Positions 1 to 8,589 of a DNA stretch of 64,000 bases are shown here, piece after piece (position 1 is the first letter of the stretch; every line of letters begins with the position of its first letter). Source of the DNA: Chloroflexota bacterium (GTDB lineage Bacteria; Chloroflexota; Anaerolineae; Anaerolineales; UBA4823); NCBI GenBank assembly GCA_029782365.1, contig JAKOUW010000019.1:1-64000 (forward strand). The letters are read 5' to 3'. The notes beneath the pieces are model-generated. The model did no database searches. It was not told where the DNA came from and worked only from the letters and a program-made list of their open reading frames with translations. Made by a program: the position numbers and the translations under genes.

Positions 1-87
1 ACCACTCTCACACTGTGCTTGGCTGGAACCAATTCATCCCCACTCGGAGGAATCAGGCTCGGCTGTGCCATCGTATACGGTTTGAAG

Positions 88-123
88 ACGGGGTAGGCGG
101 GTTTTCTGTGTTTCATACCCCGT
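88..123. other. Inverted repeat in left-edge non-coding stretch
   Basis: An 8-bp perfect inverted repeat (88-95 with 116-123, 20-nt loop) lies in the first 186 bases, where no gene is recognised on either strand. It is not followed by a T-run. It could be the remnant of a terminator for a gene left of the window. Confidence 0.3.
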
Positions 124-151
124 ATTGAATCACATTTTCTTTAAACGCGAA

Positions 152-183
152 AGGGGCTGCCCAGTTCTTTTTGGACAGCCCCT
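152..183 (-). terminator. Hairpin after the nitroreductase gene
   Basis: An 8-bp stem (152-159 with 176-183, ending in GGGGCTG/CAGCCCC) lies 3 nt beyond the stop codon of the leftward nitroreductase gene. The run of T on its minus-strand exit side is short (TTT), so it is a probable rather than a strong intrinsic terminator. Confidence 0.55.
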
Positions 184-186
184 CAA

Positions 187-672
187 TTAAAACTTTTCCC
201 AATGAATAACTTGATCAAATGATTTCTTCTCTTTTTTGGGAATGTCAGCGGGTATGCCCAGCGGCACTAAAGTGAACAACCGTTTGCGCTGAGGGATATT
301 CAATAATATTTTATATTCCGCCTCACGTTCGATTGTGACGCCTTCCAGCCAACAGCCGCCATATCCCAGGGCAGTGGCGGCAATCAAAATATTTTGTACT
401 GCCGCCGCGCCGTCTTCAACCCACCAGCGGGAAGATGGATCCATCACAACTGCAATTACAGCTGCCGCTTTGGTAACCCAATCCGTCGATTGGGCAAAAT
501 AGGCAAAAATATCCTTATTGGTAATAATAATAAAATCCCATGGCTGTAAATTGTTCCCAGACGCGGCTAACCTGCCGGCATCAACAATTTTTTCCAGCGA
601 TTCTTTCGGGATTTCTTCACCGGTGAAATTGCGCACCGTATGCCGGTTTTGTATTGCTTCGAATGCATCCAT
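187..672 (-). CDS. Nitroreductase family protein
   Basis: 161 residues, short for the nitroreductase-fold FMN enzymes that reduce nitro compounds, flavins or quinones with NAD(P)H. The N-terminal RHTVRNF motif (about residues 10-16) is the family's FMN-phosphate contact, followed by the usual AASGNNLQPW segment and, near residue 105, GYGGCWLEG. No signal peptide or membrane segment is visible. The start is fixed by a GGAGG box 8 nt upstream of the ATG. It is transcribed away from the GH38 gene. The physiological substrate cannot be read from the sequence; the family is broad and includes dehalogenase and flavin-destructase branches. Confidence 0.85.
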   Translation of the reverse strand: MDAFEAIQNRHTVRNFTGEEIPKESLEKIVDAGRLAASGNNLQPWDFIIITNKDIFAYFAQSTDWVTKAAAVIAVVMDPSSRWWVEDGAAAVQNILIAATALGYGGCWLEGVTIEREAEYKILLNIPQRKRLFTLVPLGIPADIPKKEKKSFDQVIHWEKF

Positions 673-762
673 ACTTTATCCTCCGTGACTTTTAACCCGC
701 TCAAGATAAAAGCGAGGCGAAATAAGATCGACGCACAAATTATATCCCCAATTTCCATCCGG

Positions 763-791
763 TTGACAGTTGCTTACTTTGATTGTATAAC
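763..791 (+). promoter_or_regulatory. Sigma-70-type promoter of the mannosidase operon
   Basis: TTGACA at 763-768 and TATAAC at 786-791 are separated by exactly 17 nt. It points at the GH38 gene and predicts a transcript start near 798, giving a 5' leader of about 65 nt. Confidence 0.75.
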
Positions 792-863
792 CAATTCAGC
801 TTCCGCTCACATCCCCAAAAGCGGCGGTTTTATGCTTGTTGATATTAAATCGGAGCCTTGTTC

Positions 864-3836
864 ATGCGCACTTTGCACCTAGTATCCCATACTCATTGGG
901 ATCGTGAATGGTATTTAACTTTCCAGCAATTTCGCCTGCGCCTTGTCCATCTGATGGACAATGTGCTTTCATTGCTGGAACATGATTCAAATTTTCAATA
1001 TTTCACTTTGGATGGACAGACGATTATCCTGGAGGATTACCTGGCTATCCGCCCAGAAAGAGCCGCGGAAATTCGCCATTTTATTCAAGCTGGTCGGCTG
1101 CTCATCGGTCCGTGGTATGTCTTACCGGATGAATTCCTGGTAAGCCCTGAAGCGCTCATTCGCAATTTATTGGTCGGTCAAAAAATTTGCCGGGAATACA
1201 CCTCGATGATGAAAATCGGGTACATCCCTGACCCCTTTGGACACATCGGTCAAATGCCCCAAATTTTGCGCGGTTTTGATATTCAGTCGGCTTCGGTAAT
1301 GCGTGGCCTGTCCGATGAACCTTGCGAATTTTGGTGGCAGTCTCCCGATGGTTCAGCCGTTTTGATGGCTTATCTGCGAGATGGATATGGCAACGCTGCC
1401 GGTCTTCCTGTAAAAAACCAACAGAGATTTTGCGATGAACTGATCCGTTTGAGTGACTCCTTAGCAAGTTACAGCGCAGCCCAGAATATCCTGATTATGT
1501 TCGGCACCGACCATATGGAACCTCCAGCCGAAACGAGCCAGGCTGTAGACTATGCGAACAGCGCGCTCCAGGGCGTTCGACTGGTTCATTCTAACCTTCC
1601 GTTGTACCTCGAAGCTCTTCAAGATGATCTCAGCCAGCGCGGTGTTAATCTTCCGGTTATCTACGGCGAGCTCCGCTCCTCAAAACGCACCCCCTTGCTT
1701 CCAGGTGTGCTTTCGACTCGAACCTGGATTAAGCAGCGCAATCATGCCTGTGAAACGCTGCTCGAGCGCTGGGCTGAACCTTTTTCTGCCTGGGCCAGCC
1801 TTGTGCTAGCAGACCAAAATCCTTCGCTGTATTTCACTGGTGAGCGATTGCAGAATCCCTCTGGTGCATTACACACGGCCTGGCAGTTGCTCCTGACCTG
1901 CCAACCGCACGACTCTATTTGCGGATGTTCAATCGACCAGGTGCACGAAGAAATGCGGCCGCGCTTTGATCAGGTGGAGCAGATTGGCGAAACGCTCACC
2001 CACCAAAGCCTAAGCGCTTTGGCGCAAGCTGTCAATACCGACAGTTCATCCACTCAGGCGGTCCAGGCATTGTGCGTTTTTAATCCCGCTCAGGGTGATC
2101 GAACCGATATTGTTGACATAGACCTTCAGCTCCCCGAAGATGTGACCACCTTTGCAATTATGGATCATTTGGGCCAATTCCGTCCATATCAGGTGCTGGG
2201 ATCAGGCAATGAGGAGCTGATCAACGTCTCTCTCTCCCCTGTCGAATTCCTGAACGCCGCCAATAATATTCAAGATGGGCGGATTGCCGGGAATGTCATC
2301 CAAAAAATCAAATACACGATTCATTCAGACACAGTAAAAGTCGAAGTCTTGTTGTCGGCGCACGGAGAACCAGCCCTCGAGGCGTTTCATCAGGCCATGG
2401 CCGAATTTCATGCCCTTGCTGGAAAATCCATAATCAAACGATTTGAAGTGCGCGCCCATTCAGGAGAAAAAATCCACCTGCGCTTCCTGGCAAACCACGT
2501 CCCTGGCCCTGGTGTGCGCACCTTTTGGCTGCGCTCTGTCGCTGAGCAGTCGAATAAAGCGGTTGAATTGAGCCCGCTTGTCCGTTTGGCTTTGCCTGCT
2601 GCAGTGTTTTTCGGGAGATTTCCCTGGGTCAGTCGGGCATTAGCCCAGCTTTCACAACGCCGTTCGTCGGCGAAACCGCCTTATTTTATCGAAAATGAAT
2701 TCATGGTTGTCAATGTCAAACGTGGCAGCGGCATCCTCAAGCTTCTGGATAAAACAACCAACCTTGTCTTCGATGGCCTGAACCATTTTGTAGATGGGGG
2801 CGATTGTGGGGATGAATACAATTACTGCCCTCCTATGCATGACCAAGTGGTAAGCCAGACTCACTTGAGACATATTGAGGTTCAGACCAGTTCATTAGGC
2901 CAACAGCTAATGATGAAATTGGAGCTCAGACTGCCGCAATCTTTAGATGCCACGCGCCAGGCACGCAGCAGCGAAACAGTCATTCTCCCAATCCGCTGCA
3001 CACTCAGTTTATGGTATGGTGTACGGCGGCTTGAAATCCACACGGAGATCGACAATTCAGCCTCTGACCACCGCTTGCGTGTCCATTTTCGCACACCATT
3101 CCAGGTCGATTCGGCCGATTACGACGGACATTTTGAAATCGTCCGGCGTCCAATAGCCATACCCTCCCATGATGACACCTGGGTGGAACAACCGCGCTCT
3201 GAAGCCCCTCAGCGTCTATTTAGTGGTTTATCGCAGGGAGCGAATGGCATGCTCCTGGCAGCTCGCGGTTTACCTGAAGTGGAAGCAATTACGCTGTCAG
3301 AATACGGCAGCGAACTGGCTTTGACTCTCCTTCGCTGTGTTGGCTGGTTATCTCGCGACGATCTGGCTGTTCGCAAAGGACACGCAGGCCCTTCAATCGC
3401 TACCCCAGGCGCGCAACTGCACGGAAAACATGTATTCGACTACGCTATCATACCTTATGAAGATGTCAGCGAAGCCCGCCAGCTTGCCCGCGATTTCCAC
3501 TCCCCCATGCGCTGTGTTTCCACAGGGCTCCACAGTGGTAAGCTGCCGCCAACTTCGAACCTGGTGGAGGTGACTTCTGAAGATCCACTTTCTATCAACA
3601 ATTTTGTCATCTCTACCATAAAACAATCGGAAACAAGTGAAGGCCTGGTAGTGCGAGGGTGCAATCTTAGCAGCGAGACAATTCATTTCCAACTCAGGCC
3701 TTGGCGCCCGTTCGCGCAGGTGAAACTGCTGCGCCTCGACGAAACGCAGGTTGGGATCCTGAAACCAGAAACAAACGGCGGTATCTCTTATGTTGCCAAT
3801 CCTTACCAAATTTTGACCTTTCAATTCCATGACTGA
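864..3836 (+). CDS. Glycoside hydrolase family 38 (alpha-mannosidase type)
   Basis: 990 residues. The N-terminal HTHWDREW (zinc ligands H11 and D13) and the IPDPFGHIGQMPQ block with the probable nucleophile D123 are GH38 signatures; the CQPHDSICG block near residue 350 supplies the third zinc-ligand region. The C-terminal half is the usual beta-rich domain. No signal peptide is visible, so it probably acts in the cytoplasm on imported alpha-mannosides or mannosylglycerate-type compounds. I chose ATG 864 because the GGAG at 852-855 is 8 nt upstream; the TTG at 858 is too close to it. Its stop overlaps the next gene by 8 nt, so the two are probably translationally coupled. Exact linkage specificity is not determinable. 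Confidence 0.92.
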   Translation: MRTLHLVSHTHWDREWYLTFQQFRLRLVHLMDNVLSLLEHDSNFQYFTLDGQTIILEDYLAIRPERAAEIRHFIQAGRLLIGPWYVLPDEFLVSPEALIRNLLVGQKICREYTSMMKIGYIPDPFGHIGQMPQILRGFDIQSASVMRGLSDEPCEFWWQSPDGSAVLMAYLRDGYGNAAGLPVKNQQRFCDELIRLSDSLASYSAAQNILIMFGTDHMEPPAETSQAVDYANSALQGVRLVHSNLPLYLEALQDDLSQRGVNLPVIYGELRSSKRTPLLPGVLSTRTWIKQRNHACETLLERWAEPFSAWASLVLADQNPSLYFTGERLQNPSGALHTAWQLLLTCQPHDSICGCSIDQVHEEMRPRFDQVEQIGETLTHQSLSALAQAVNTDSSSTQAVQALCVFNPAQGDRTDIVDIDLQLPEDVTTFAIMDHLGQFRPYQVLGSGNEELINVSLSPVEFLNAANNIQDGRIAGNVIQKIKYTIHSDTVKVEVLLSAHGEPALEAFHQAMAEFHALAGKSIIKRFEVRAHSGEKIHLRFLANHVPGPGVRTFWLRSVAEQSNKAVELSPLVRLALPAAVFFGRFPWVSRALAQLSQRRSSAKPPYFIENEFMVVNVKRGSGILKLLDKTTNLVFDGLNHFVDGGDCGDEYNYCPPMHDQVVSQTHLRHIEVQTSSLGQQLMMKLELRLPQSLDATRQARSSETVILPIRCTLSLWYGVRRLEIHTEIDNSASDHRLRVHFRTPFQVDSADYDGHFEIVRRPIAIPSHDDTWVEQPRSEAPQRLFSGLSQGANGMLLAARGLPEVEAITLSEYGSELALTLLRCVGWLSRDDLAVRKGHAGPSIATPGAQLHGKHVFDYAIIPYEDVSEARQLARDFHSPMRCVSTGLHSGKLPPTSNLVEVTSEDPLSINNFVISTIKQSETSEGLVVRGCNLSSETIHFQLRPWRPFAQVKLLRLDETQVGILKPETNGGISYVANPYQILTFQFHD

Positions 3837-5349
3837 AACTATGCAGAAAAAATCAAGAGTAAATCTTATCCTCCATGCACTGGCCTTCACGATCATGTTA
3901 TGTTCGGTGGCGGCATGTGCATCGGCCACCCCGTCCGAACAGGTGAATATCGGGAAGCCATCAATTCAATTAAATCCCTGCAACATCAGTTCACCCGGCC
4001 TGCCGGTGCACATGGCCGCCAAATGTGGAAAAATCAATGTTTTCGAAGACCGCATTTTACAGGCTGGGAAACAAATCGCATTGAATTTTGCCGTTATTCC
4101 GGCGGTTAGCCGCAACCCTTCGCCTGATCCGGTCTTCTTCTTAGCCGGCGGCCCCGGAGAGGCAGCAACCGAATCGTATCTGGTTGTGGCTGGAGCTTTT
4201 CAACGGCTTAATTCGAAAAGAGATATTGTTCTCGTCGATCAGCGCGGCACGGGCAAGTCCAACCCCCTGGAGTGTCAGGAGGAGAGCGCAATCACCACCT
4301 CTGAAACAATTCTCCCTGCACAGGTTATCGCCCAGCAAACACAAGCCTGCCTGGCGCAGTTGCCTGGAGATCCACGATTCTATACCACATCGATCGCGGT
4401 GGATGACCTCGATCAGGTGCGCCAGGCACTGGGGTACACAACAATCAATCTGTACGGCGCATCATACGGCACCCGGGTTGCCCTTGTTTACGCCCGCCAG
4501 CATCCCGACCACCTCCGCAGTCTCATTCTTGATGGTGTGGCGCCGCTTGATTGGTCGATCGGCCCGCAAGCTGAAGTCGATGCCCAAAGCGCCTTAGATC
4601 TTGATTTTATGCGTTGCCAGCAAGACGACCTATGCCGAAAAACTTACCCTGGAGTTGCCCAAGAATTTCACAGCCTGCTTGTGCGTCTGCGTCAATCGCC
4701 CGCGGAAGTACGCCTGCCAGGCATCGAACTAGGAAAGCTAATAACCACAACATTCAGCGCGGCTGATTTTACGACCACCATCCAGATGATGAGTTATTCA
4801 CCCGAAACAGTCGCCCTATTGCCATTCATGGTACACCAGGCATATGCTTTTAACGATTACCAGCCCTTCGCCAGCCAGGCAGCTAATAACCTGAATACGC
4901 TCCAGCACAGCATCAGCGCGGGGATGCGCTTATCTGTGCTGTGCAGCGAGGATGTCCCATTCTGGCCAGTTCAAACAAAGAGCAACACCAGTTACCTCGG
5001 CGAGGCCTTCATGCAAGATTTGCGGCTAATATGCGAAAACTGGCCGAAAGCCAACCTGCCGGCAGGATTCAAAGAGCCTGTCCAATCGAGCGCCCCCGTT
5101 TTGTTGATCTCAGGCGAGGCTGACCCGATCACCCCGCCAACCAACGCACAACAAGCAGCAAAAACCCTGCCAAACAGTCTGTTAATTGTTCTGCCTGGCT
5201 CGGGCCATATCAATGCAATGCGCGGTTGTATGCCTGGAATTCTGTTCGATTTTATCGATAATGGATCCCCTGCCGGGTTGGATGTTGCCTGTGTAAAAGC
5301 CATAACCCCATTTCCATTTTTTCTAAATTTCAACGGCCCTACCCCTTAA
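3829..5349 (+). CDS. Alpha/beta hydrolase lipoprotein (S33/TAP-like)
   Basis: 506 residues with an N-terminal hydrophobic signal ending in a lipobox-like SVAAC (Cys30), so it is probably a membrane-anchored extracytoplasmic lipoprotein. The hydrolase core shows the oxyanion strand FFLAGGPGEA, the nucleophile elbow GASYG, a late Asp in ISGEADPITPP and His in PGSGHINA, the arrangement of the tripeptidyl/prolyl aminopeptidase (S33, TAP C-terminal) group. Family members release amino acids or hydrolyse esters; the substrate here is unknown. It overlaps the mannosidase gene by 8 nt and sits 5 nt before the ABC ATPase gene, so the four genes form one transcript. Confidence 0.85.
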   Translation: MTETMQKKSRVNLILHALAFTIMLCSVAACASATPSEQVNIGKPSIQLNPCNISSPGLPVHMAAKCGKINVFEDRILQAGKQIALNFAVIPAVSRNPSPDPVFFLAGGPGEAATESYLVVAGAFQRLNSKRDIVLVDQRGTGKSNPLECQEESAITTSETILPAQVIAQQTQACLAQLPGDPRFYTTSIAVDDLDQVRQALGYTTINLYGASYGTRVALVYARQHPDHLRSLILDGVAPLDWSIGPQAEVDAQSALDLDFMRCQQDDLCRKTYPGVAQEFHSLLVRLRQSPAEVRLPGIELGKLITTTFSAADFTTTIQMMSYSPETVALLPFMVHQAYAFNDYQPFASQAANNLNTLQHSISAGMRLSVLCSEDVPFWPVQTKSNTSYLGEAFMQDLRLICENWPKANLPAGFKEPVQSSAPVLLISGEADPITPPTNAQQAAKTLPNSLLIVLPGSGHINAMRGCMPGILFDFIDNGSPAGLDVACVKAITPFPFFLNFNGPTP

Positions 5350-5354
5350 ACATT

Positions 5355-6089
5355 ATGATCGAAGTCAATAACCTGCATAAAAACTTTGGCAAAGTCGTCG
5401 CTCTTCAGGGCGTTTCGTTCACAGCTCTGGACGGTCATATAACTGGATTACTCGGGCCAAATGGCGCCGGCAAAACGACGACTCTGCGTGTGCTCTATAC
5501 CCTGATCGTGCCAACAACAGGCGAAGCTCGCATCGATGGCTACCATACACAGCGCCAGCGGCTGAACGCTCAGCGATGTATTGGCGCACTTCCTGACAGC
5601 CAGGGGCTTTATCCCCGTTTAACCGCTCGTGAGAACATCCGTTATTATGGTCGCTTGTACGGTCTTTCTGGTGAAAATCTCGAAAACCGCATCGACGATC
5701 TGGTGAAATTGTTGGATATGCAATCCTTTGAGAGCAGGCGCACCGAGGGATTTTCCTCTGGGCAGCGAGTAAAAGTGGCGATTGCCAGGGCCTTGATTCA
5801 TAACCCGCGTAATATTCTCTTAGATGAGCCAACCAATGGTCTGGATGTGATGAGCACACGCGGTATGCGCGCCTTCATCCGCCGCTTGCGCGACGAAGGC
5901 CATTGTGTGCTCTTTTCCAGCCACATCATGCAAGAAGTAGCCGCCCTGTGCGACCAAATTCTGATTATCAGCCGCGGCCAGGTTGTTGCGCAGGGCAGCG
6001 CGGATGACTTGCTGGCCTCCACCGGAAAGGCAAACCTGGAGGATGCTTTTGTCAGCGCTATTGGTACAGAAGAAGGATTGCAGGCATGA
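5355..6089 (+). CDS. ABC transporter ATP-binding protein (NatA-like)
   Basis: 244 residues. Walker A is GPNGAGKTT (about residues 34-42), the signature is FSSGQRVKVAIARAL, Walker B is NILLDEPTNGLD and the switch His lies in FSSHIMQEV. The order and length match NatA-type ATPases of two-component exporters. It overlaps the permease gene by 4 nt (ATGA), the classic arrangement of an ATPase/permease pair. Cargo (sodium, drug or peptide) is not evident. Confidence 0.92.
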   Translation: MIEVNNLHKNFGKVVALQGVSFTALDGHITGLLGPNGAGKTTTLRVLYTLIVPTTGEARIDGYHTQRQRLNAQRCIGALPDSQGLYPRLTARENIRYYGRLYGLSGENLENRIDDLVKLLDMQSFESRRTEGFSSGQRVKVAIARALIHNPRNILLDEPTNGLDVMSTRGMRAFIRRLRDEGHCVLFSSHIMQEVAALCDQILIISRGQVVAQGSADDLLASTGKANLEDAFVSAIGTEEGLQA

Positions 6090-7279
6090 ATACACCTCTT
6101 AAAAATGCCTTTATTATTTTCTATAAGGAAATGATGGATAATTTACGCGACCGGCGTTCTCTGGTCGGTGGGATAGCCAGCGCTTTATTCACGCCAGCTC
6201 TGCTCGTTTTCGTGATAATCGCCATTGGGCAATCCTTCTTCCGTGATCAGATCGAAAAGCCTCTAGAATTACCTGTTCGCGGTGCGCAGTATGCTCCTAC
6301 GCTAATCCAGTACCTGCAACAGCACAATGTCCAAATTTTGCCTGCCCCGGCCGATCCCGAAGTTGCTGTACGGAATGGAGATGTCAAGCTCGTCTTGATC
6401 ATCACCGAAAAGTACGGCGGCCAATTCCAAAGCGGGCAGCCCGCCGCTCTCCAGTTGGTGATTGACAGTTCCCGCCAGGCTTCCACCGCGGATATCAGCC
6501 GGGCCAATCGGATACTGGAAGGGTATGGCAATTTTGTGAGTTCCTTGAGATTGATGGCCCGCGGAGTGGATCCAATAGTCATCTCACCATTGAGCGTCGA
6601 ACAGGTGGATATGGCTACACCTGAAACACAATCCCTGCTCTTTATCAATATGCTGCCGTACTTCTTGATTCTGATCCTATTCAGCGGTGGACAGCATATC
6701 ATATTGGATGGTGTGCTTGGAGAAAAAGAACGCGGTTCACTCGAGCCTCTTTTAATCACTCCGGTACCGCGCTGGGTGCTTATGGTGGCGAAAATGGCAG
6801 CCTCTTTACCCTTCACGATCTTGATCCTGGTCGTCGAATTAATCGGTTTTGCGATTGCTTTCATCGCTGTTCCGCTGGAAGATTTTATCGGCTTTCAATT
6901 GACAATTAATCCCCAGGCACTGGCCTGGATATTCTTGGTCTGTCTGCCGATGACGCTGCTGGCCGCTTCATTGCAAATGTTGATCGCAACTTTCGCTCGC
7001 TCTCAGCGCGAAGCCCAAACATACGCCAGCCTGGTGCCCCTTTTGTTGGCACTGCCCGGCTTAGGATTGGCTTTTGTGCCGATCAAACCCACCTTACCGG
7101 CGTATCTTATCCCAACTTTTGGACAGCAAATTTTAATGACTCAATTACTGCGCAGCGAGCCGATCAACCTCACCTATGCTTTACTATCCAGCCTGGTAAC
7201 CCTGCTGACTGCACTTCTCCTGGGACTGGCGGCGGGCTGGCTTTTCTCGCGTGAGCGCATGATCTTCGGTACTCGCTGA
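6086..7279 (+). CDS. ABC-2 type permease (NatB-like)
   Basis: 397 residues. One transmembrane helix near residues 25-50 is followed by a large external domain of about 130 residues, then five hydrophobic segments between about residue 185 and 390. This is the ABC2_membrane_3 topology of NatB-type sodium exporters. The EKERGSLEPLLITPVPRW coupling segment after the first core helix is typical. It works with the ATPase encoded immediately upstream. Confidence 0.88.
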   Translation: MNTPLKNAFIIFYKEMMDNLRDRRSLVGGIASALFTPALLVFVIIAIGQSFFRDQIEKPLELPVRGAQYAPTLIQYLQQHNVQILPAPADPEVAVRNGDVKLVLIITEKYGGQFQSGQPAALQLVIDSSRQASTADISRANRILEGYGNFVSSLRLMARGVDPIVISPLSVEQVDMATPETQSLLFINMLPYFLILILFSGGQHIILDGVLGEKERGSLEPLLITPVPRWVLMVAKMAASLPFTILILVVELIGFAIAFIAVPLEDFIGFQLTINPQALAWIFLVCLPMTLLAASLQMLIATFARSQREAQTYASLVPLLLALPGLGLAFVPIKPTLPAYLIPTFGQQILMTQLLRSEPINLTYALLSSLVTLLTALLLGLAAGWLFSRERMIFGTR

Positions 7280-7349
7280 ACTGCAACCCTGGACGTGAGA
7301 TTGCGTATGCATAGCTAGAGAACTCAAGGAATAATCAAGGAGGTTCAAA

Positions 7350-7553
7350 ATGCGTAATCGTCCTGGCTGTCTGGGAGGCTTGTTTCAACTCCTGCTGATT
7401 GATGTATTGTTCGATTTTCTCCAGCGTCGTTTTGGCTTTGGGCGAGGCCTATCCTGCACAGGCTGCGGCTGCGGTTTGATTTTGTTGATCATCTTTATTG
7501 CCTTGATATGCTCCACGTTGGCCGGAACAAACTGGACACATTTCAGTTTCTGA
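7350..7553 (+). CDS. Small Cys/Gly-rich membrane protein, unknown
   Basis: 67 residues that I do not recognise. A strong AAGGAGG box 6-8 nt before the ATG supports translation. It has an amphipathic N-terminal half (FQLLLIDVLFDFLQRRFGFGRG), a central CTGCGCG cluster, and one hydrophobic helix (about residues 42-59). The three closely spaced cysteines next to a membrane helix could be redox-active, metal-binding or lipidated, but this is speculation. It lies between the ABC exporter and a strong hairpin, so it may be the last gene of the mannosidase transcript. Confidence 0.6.
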   Translation: MRNRPGCLGGLFQLLLIDVLFDFLQRRFGFGRGLSCTGCGCGLILLIIFIALICSTLAGTNWTHFSF

Positions 7554-7571
7554 AGACATTTTCTTTTTAAA

Positions 7572-7606
7572 CAACCAGAAATGCCCCTTAAGGGTGTTTC
7601 TGGTTG
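7572..7606 (+). terminator. Strong hairpin after the small membrane protein
   Basis: A 10-bp perfect stem (7572-7581 with 7597-7606) with an additional CCC/GGG inner pairing. The following bases are T-rich but not a pure T-run. Its position 18 nt past a stop codon and before an independent promoter fits a terminator. Confidence 0.6.
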
Positions 7607-7658
7607 TTGGTTGGTATATATTCATCTACCTAAGCCCCCTTATTTTCCTGAGTGCCAC

Positions 7659-7664
7659 TATAAT
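7659..7664 (+). promoter_or_regulatory. -10 box for a leaderless degV transcript
   Basis: TATAAT lies 6 nt before the ATG at 7671, which puts the predicted transcription start at the ATG itself. There is no ribosome-binding site upstream and no convincing -35. Confidence 0.5.
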
Positions 7665-7670
7665 TATCCT

Positions 7671-8507
7671 ATGGTAAAAATAGTGACCGATACAACTGCC
7701 TGTCTGTCCCCAGAAAGCGCCGCTAAATTTCAAATCCCTATCATTCCCCAGGTGATTAACTTTGGTGAGCAAAGCTTTTTGGAGGGCATTGACCTCAATT
7801 TTGAGGCTTTTCTGCAGAAGTTAAGAACTTCTTCCGAATTGCCAAAAACAGCCGCCCCGCCGGTGGAACAATTTATCAAAGTCTTTGAAAAATTGGTGCC
7901 TGAAGGGCAGCCTGTGTTGTGCATTCATCCATCCGCCGAAGTGAGCGGCACCGTGCGTTCGGCGCTCACCGCGGCAGCGGAGTTTCCAGGTGCGCCGATC
8001 CATGTACTTGACACCCGTCTGATCGCTACTCCGCTCGGCATCCTGGTTGAAGAAGCAGCTCAAATGGCCGCCGAGGGAAAGGATCTGGTCTCAATTCAAA
8101 AGGCAGTGATGGCAAAAGCAGACCGCTGTCGGATCTATTTCCTGGTCGCCACCCTCGATTACCTGGCGCGAGGTGGGCGCATTGGCGGAGCACAGGCCTT
8201 ATTGGGCAGCGTCTTACAAATTAAACCAATTTTGACTTTTAAAAACGGACGTGTTGAGCAGTATGAGCGAGTTCGTACCATGCATCAGGCGCTCGCGCGT
8301 TTGAAAGAAATCGTGTGCAGCCAAATCAAGCCGGGGGGTGCGAGCCAACTGACCGTTCTGCATGGGGGTAATCCCCAAGAAGCGCAGGAACTGGCATTGG
8401 ACTTGAGCCTGTCACTCGGAGTTCAGATTCCGGGGATATTCGCCATGCCTCCAGCTATTGTCACGCATGCCGGTCCTGGGGTTCTAGGGGTCGGCTTTTT
8501 CGTGTAA
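7671..8507 (+). CDS. DegV family fatty-acid-binding protein
   Basis: 278 residues. The N-terminal VKIVTDTTACLSPE, the GIDLNFEAF segment, and HPSAEVSGTVRSA are DegV signatures; the family binds a long-chain fatty acid and in Firmicutes (FakB) presents it to a fatty-acid kinase. No FakA kinase is adjacent here. The open frame extends upstream to 7581, but that ATG lies inside the terminator hairpin, and family alignment by eye places the start at 7671. The start is directly downstream of a TATAAT box. Confidence 0.9.
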   Translation: MVKIVTDTTACLSPESAAKFQIPIIPQVINFGEQSFLEGIDLNFEAFLQKLRTSSELPKTAAPPVEQFIKVFEKLVPEGQPVLCIHPSAEVSGTVRSALTAAAEFPGAPIHVLDTRLIATPLGILVEEAAQMAAEGKDLVSIQKAVMAKADRCRIYFLVATLDYLARGGRIGGAQALLGSVLQIKPILTFKNGRVEQYERVRTMHQALARLKEIVCSQIKPGGASQLTVLHGGNPQEAQELALDLSLSLGVQIPGIFAMPPAIVTHAGPGVLGVGFFV

Positions 8508-8589
8508 AACACCCACAGTTTCCTAAATATAGAAACCTTTTCGCGTTTGTGTTGTTTAATCAATCAAATCCTTGCAAAAAGAGAGAGAT

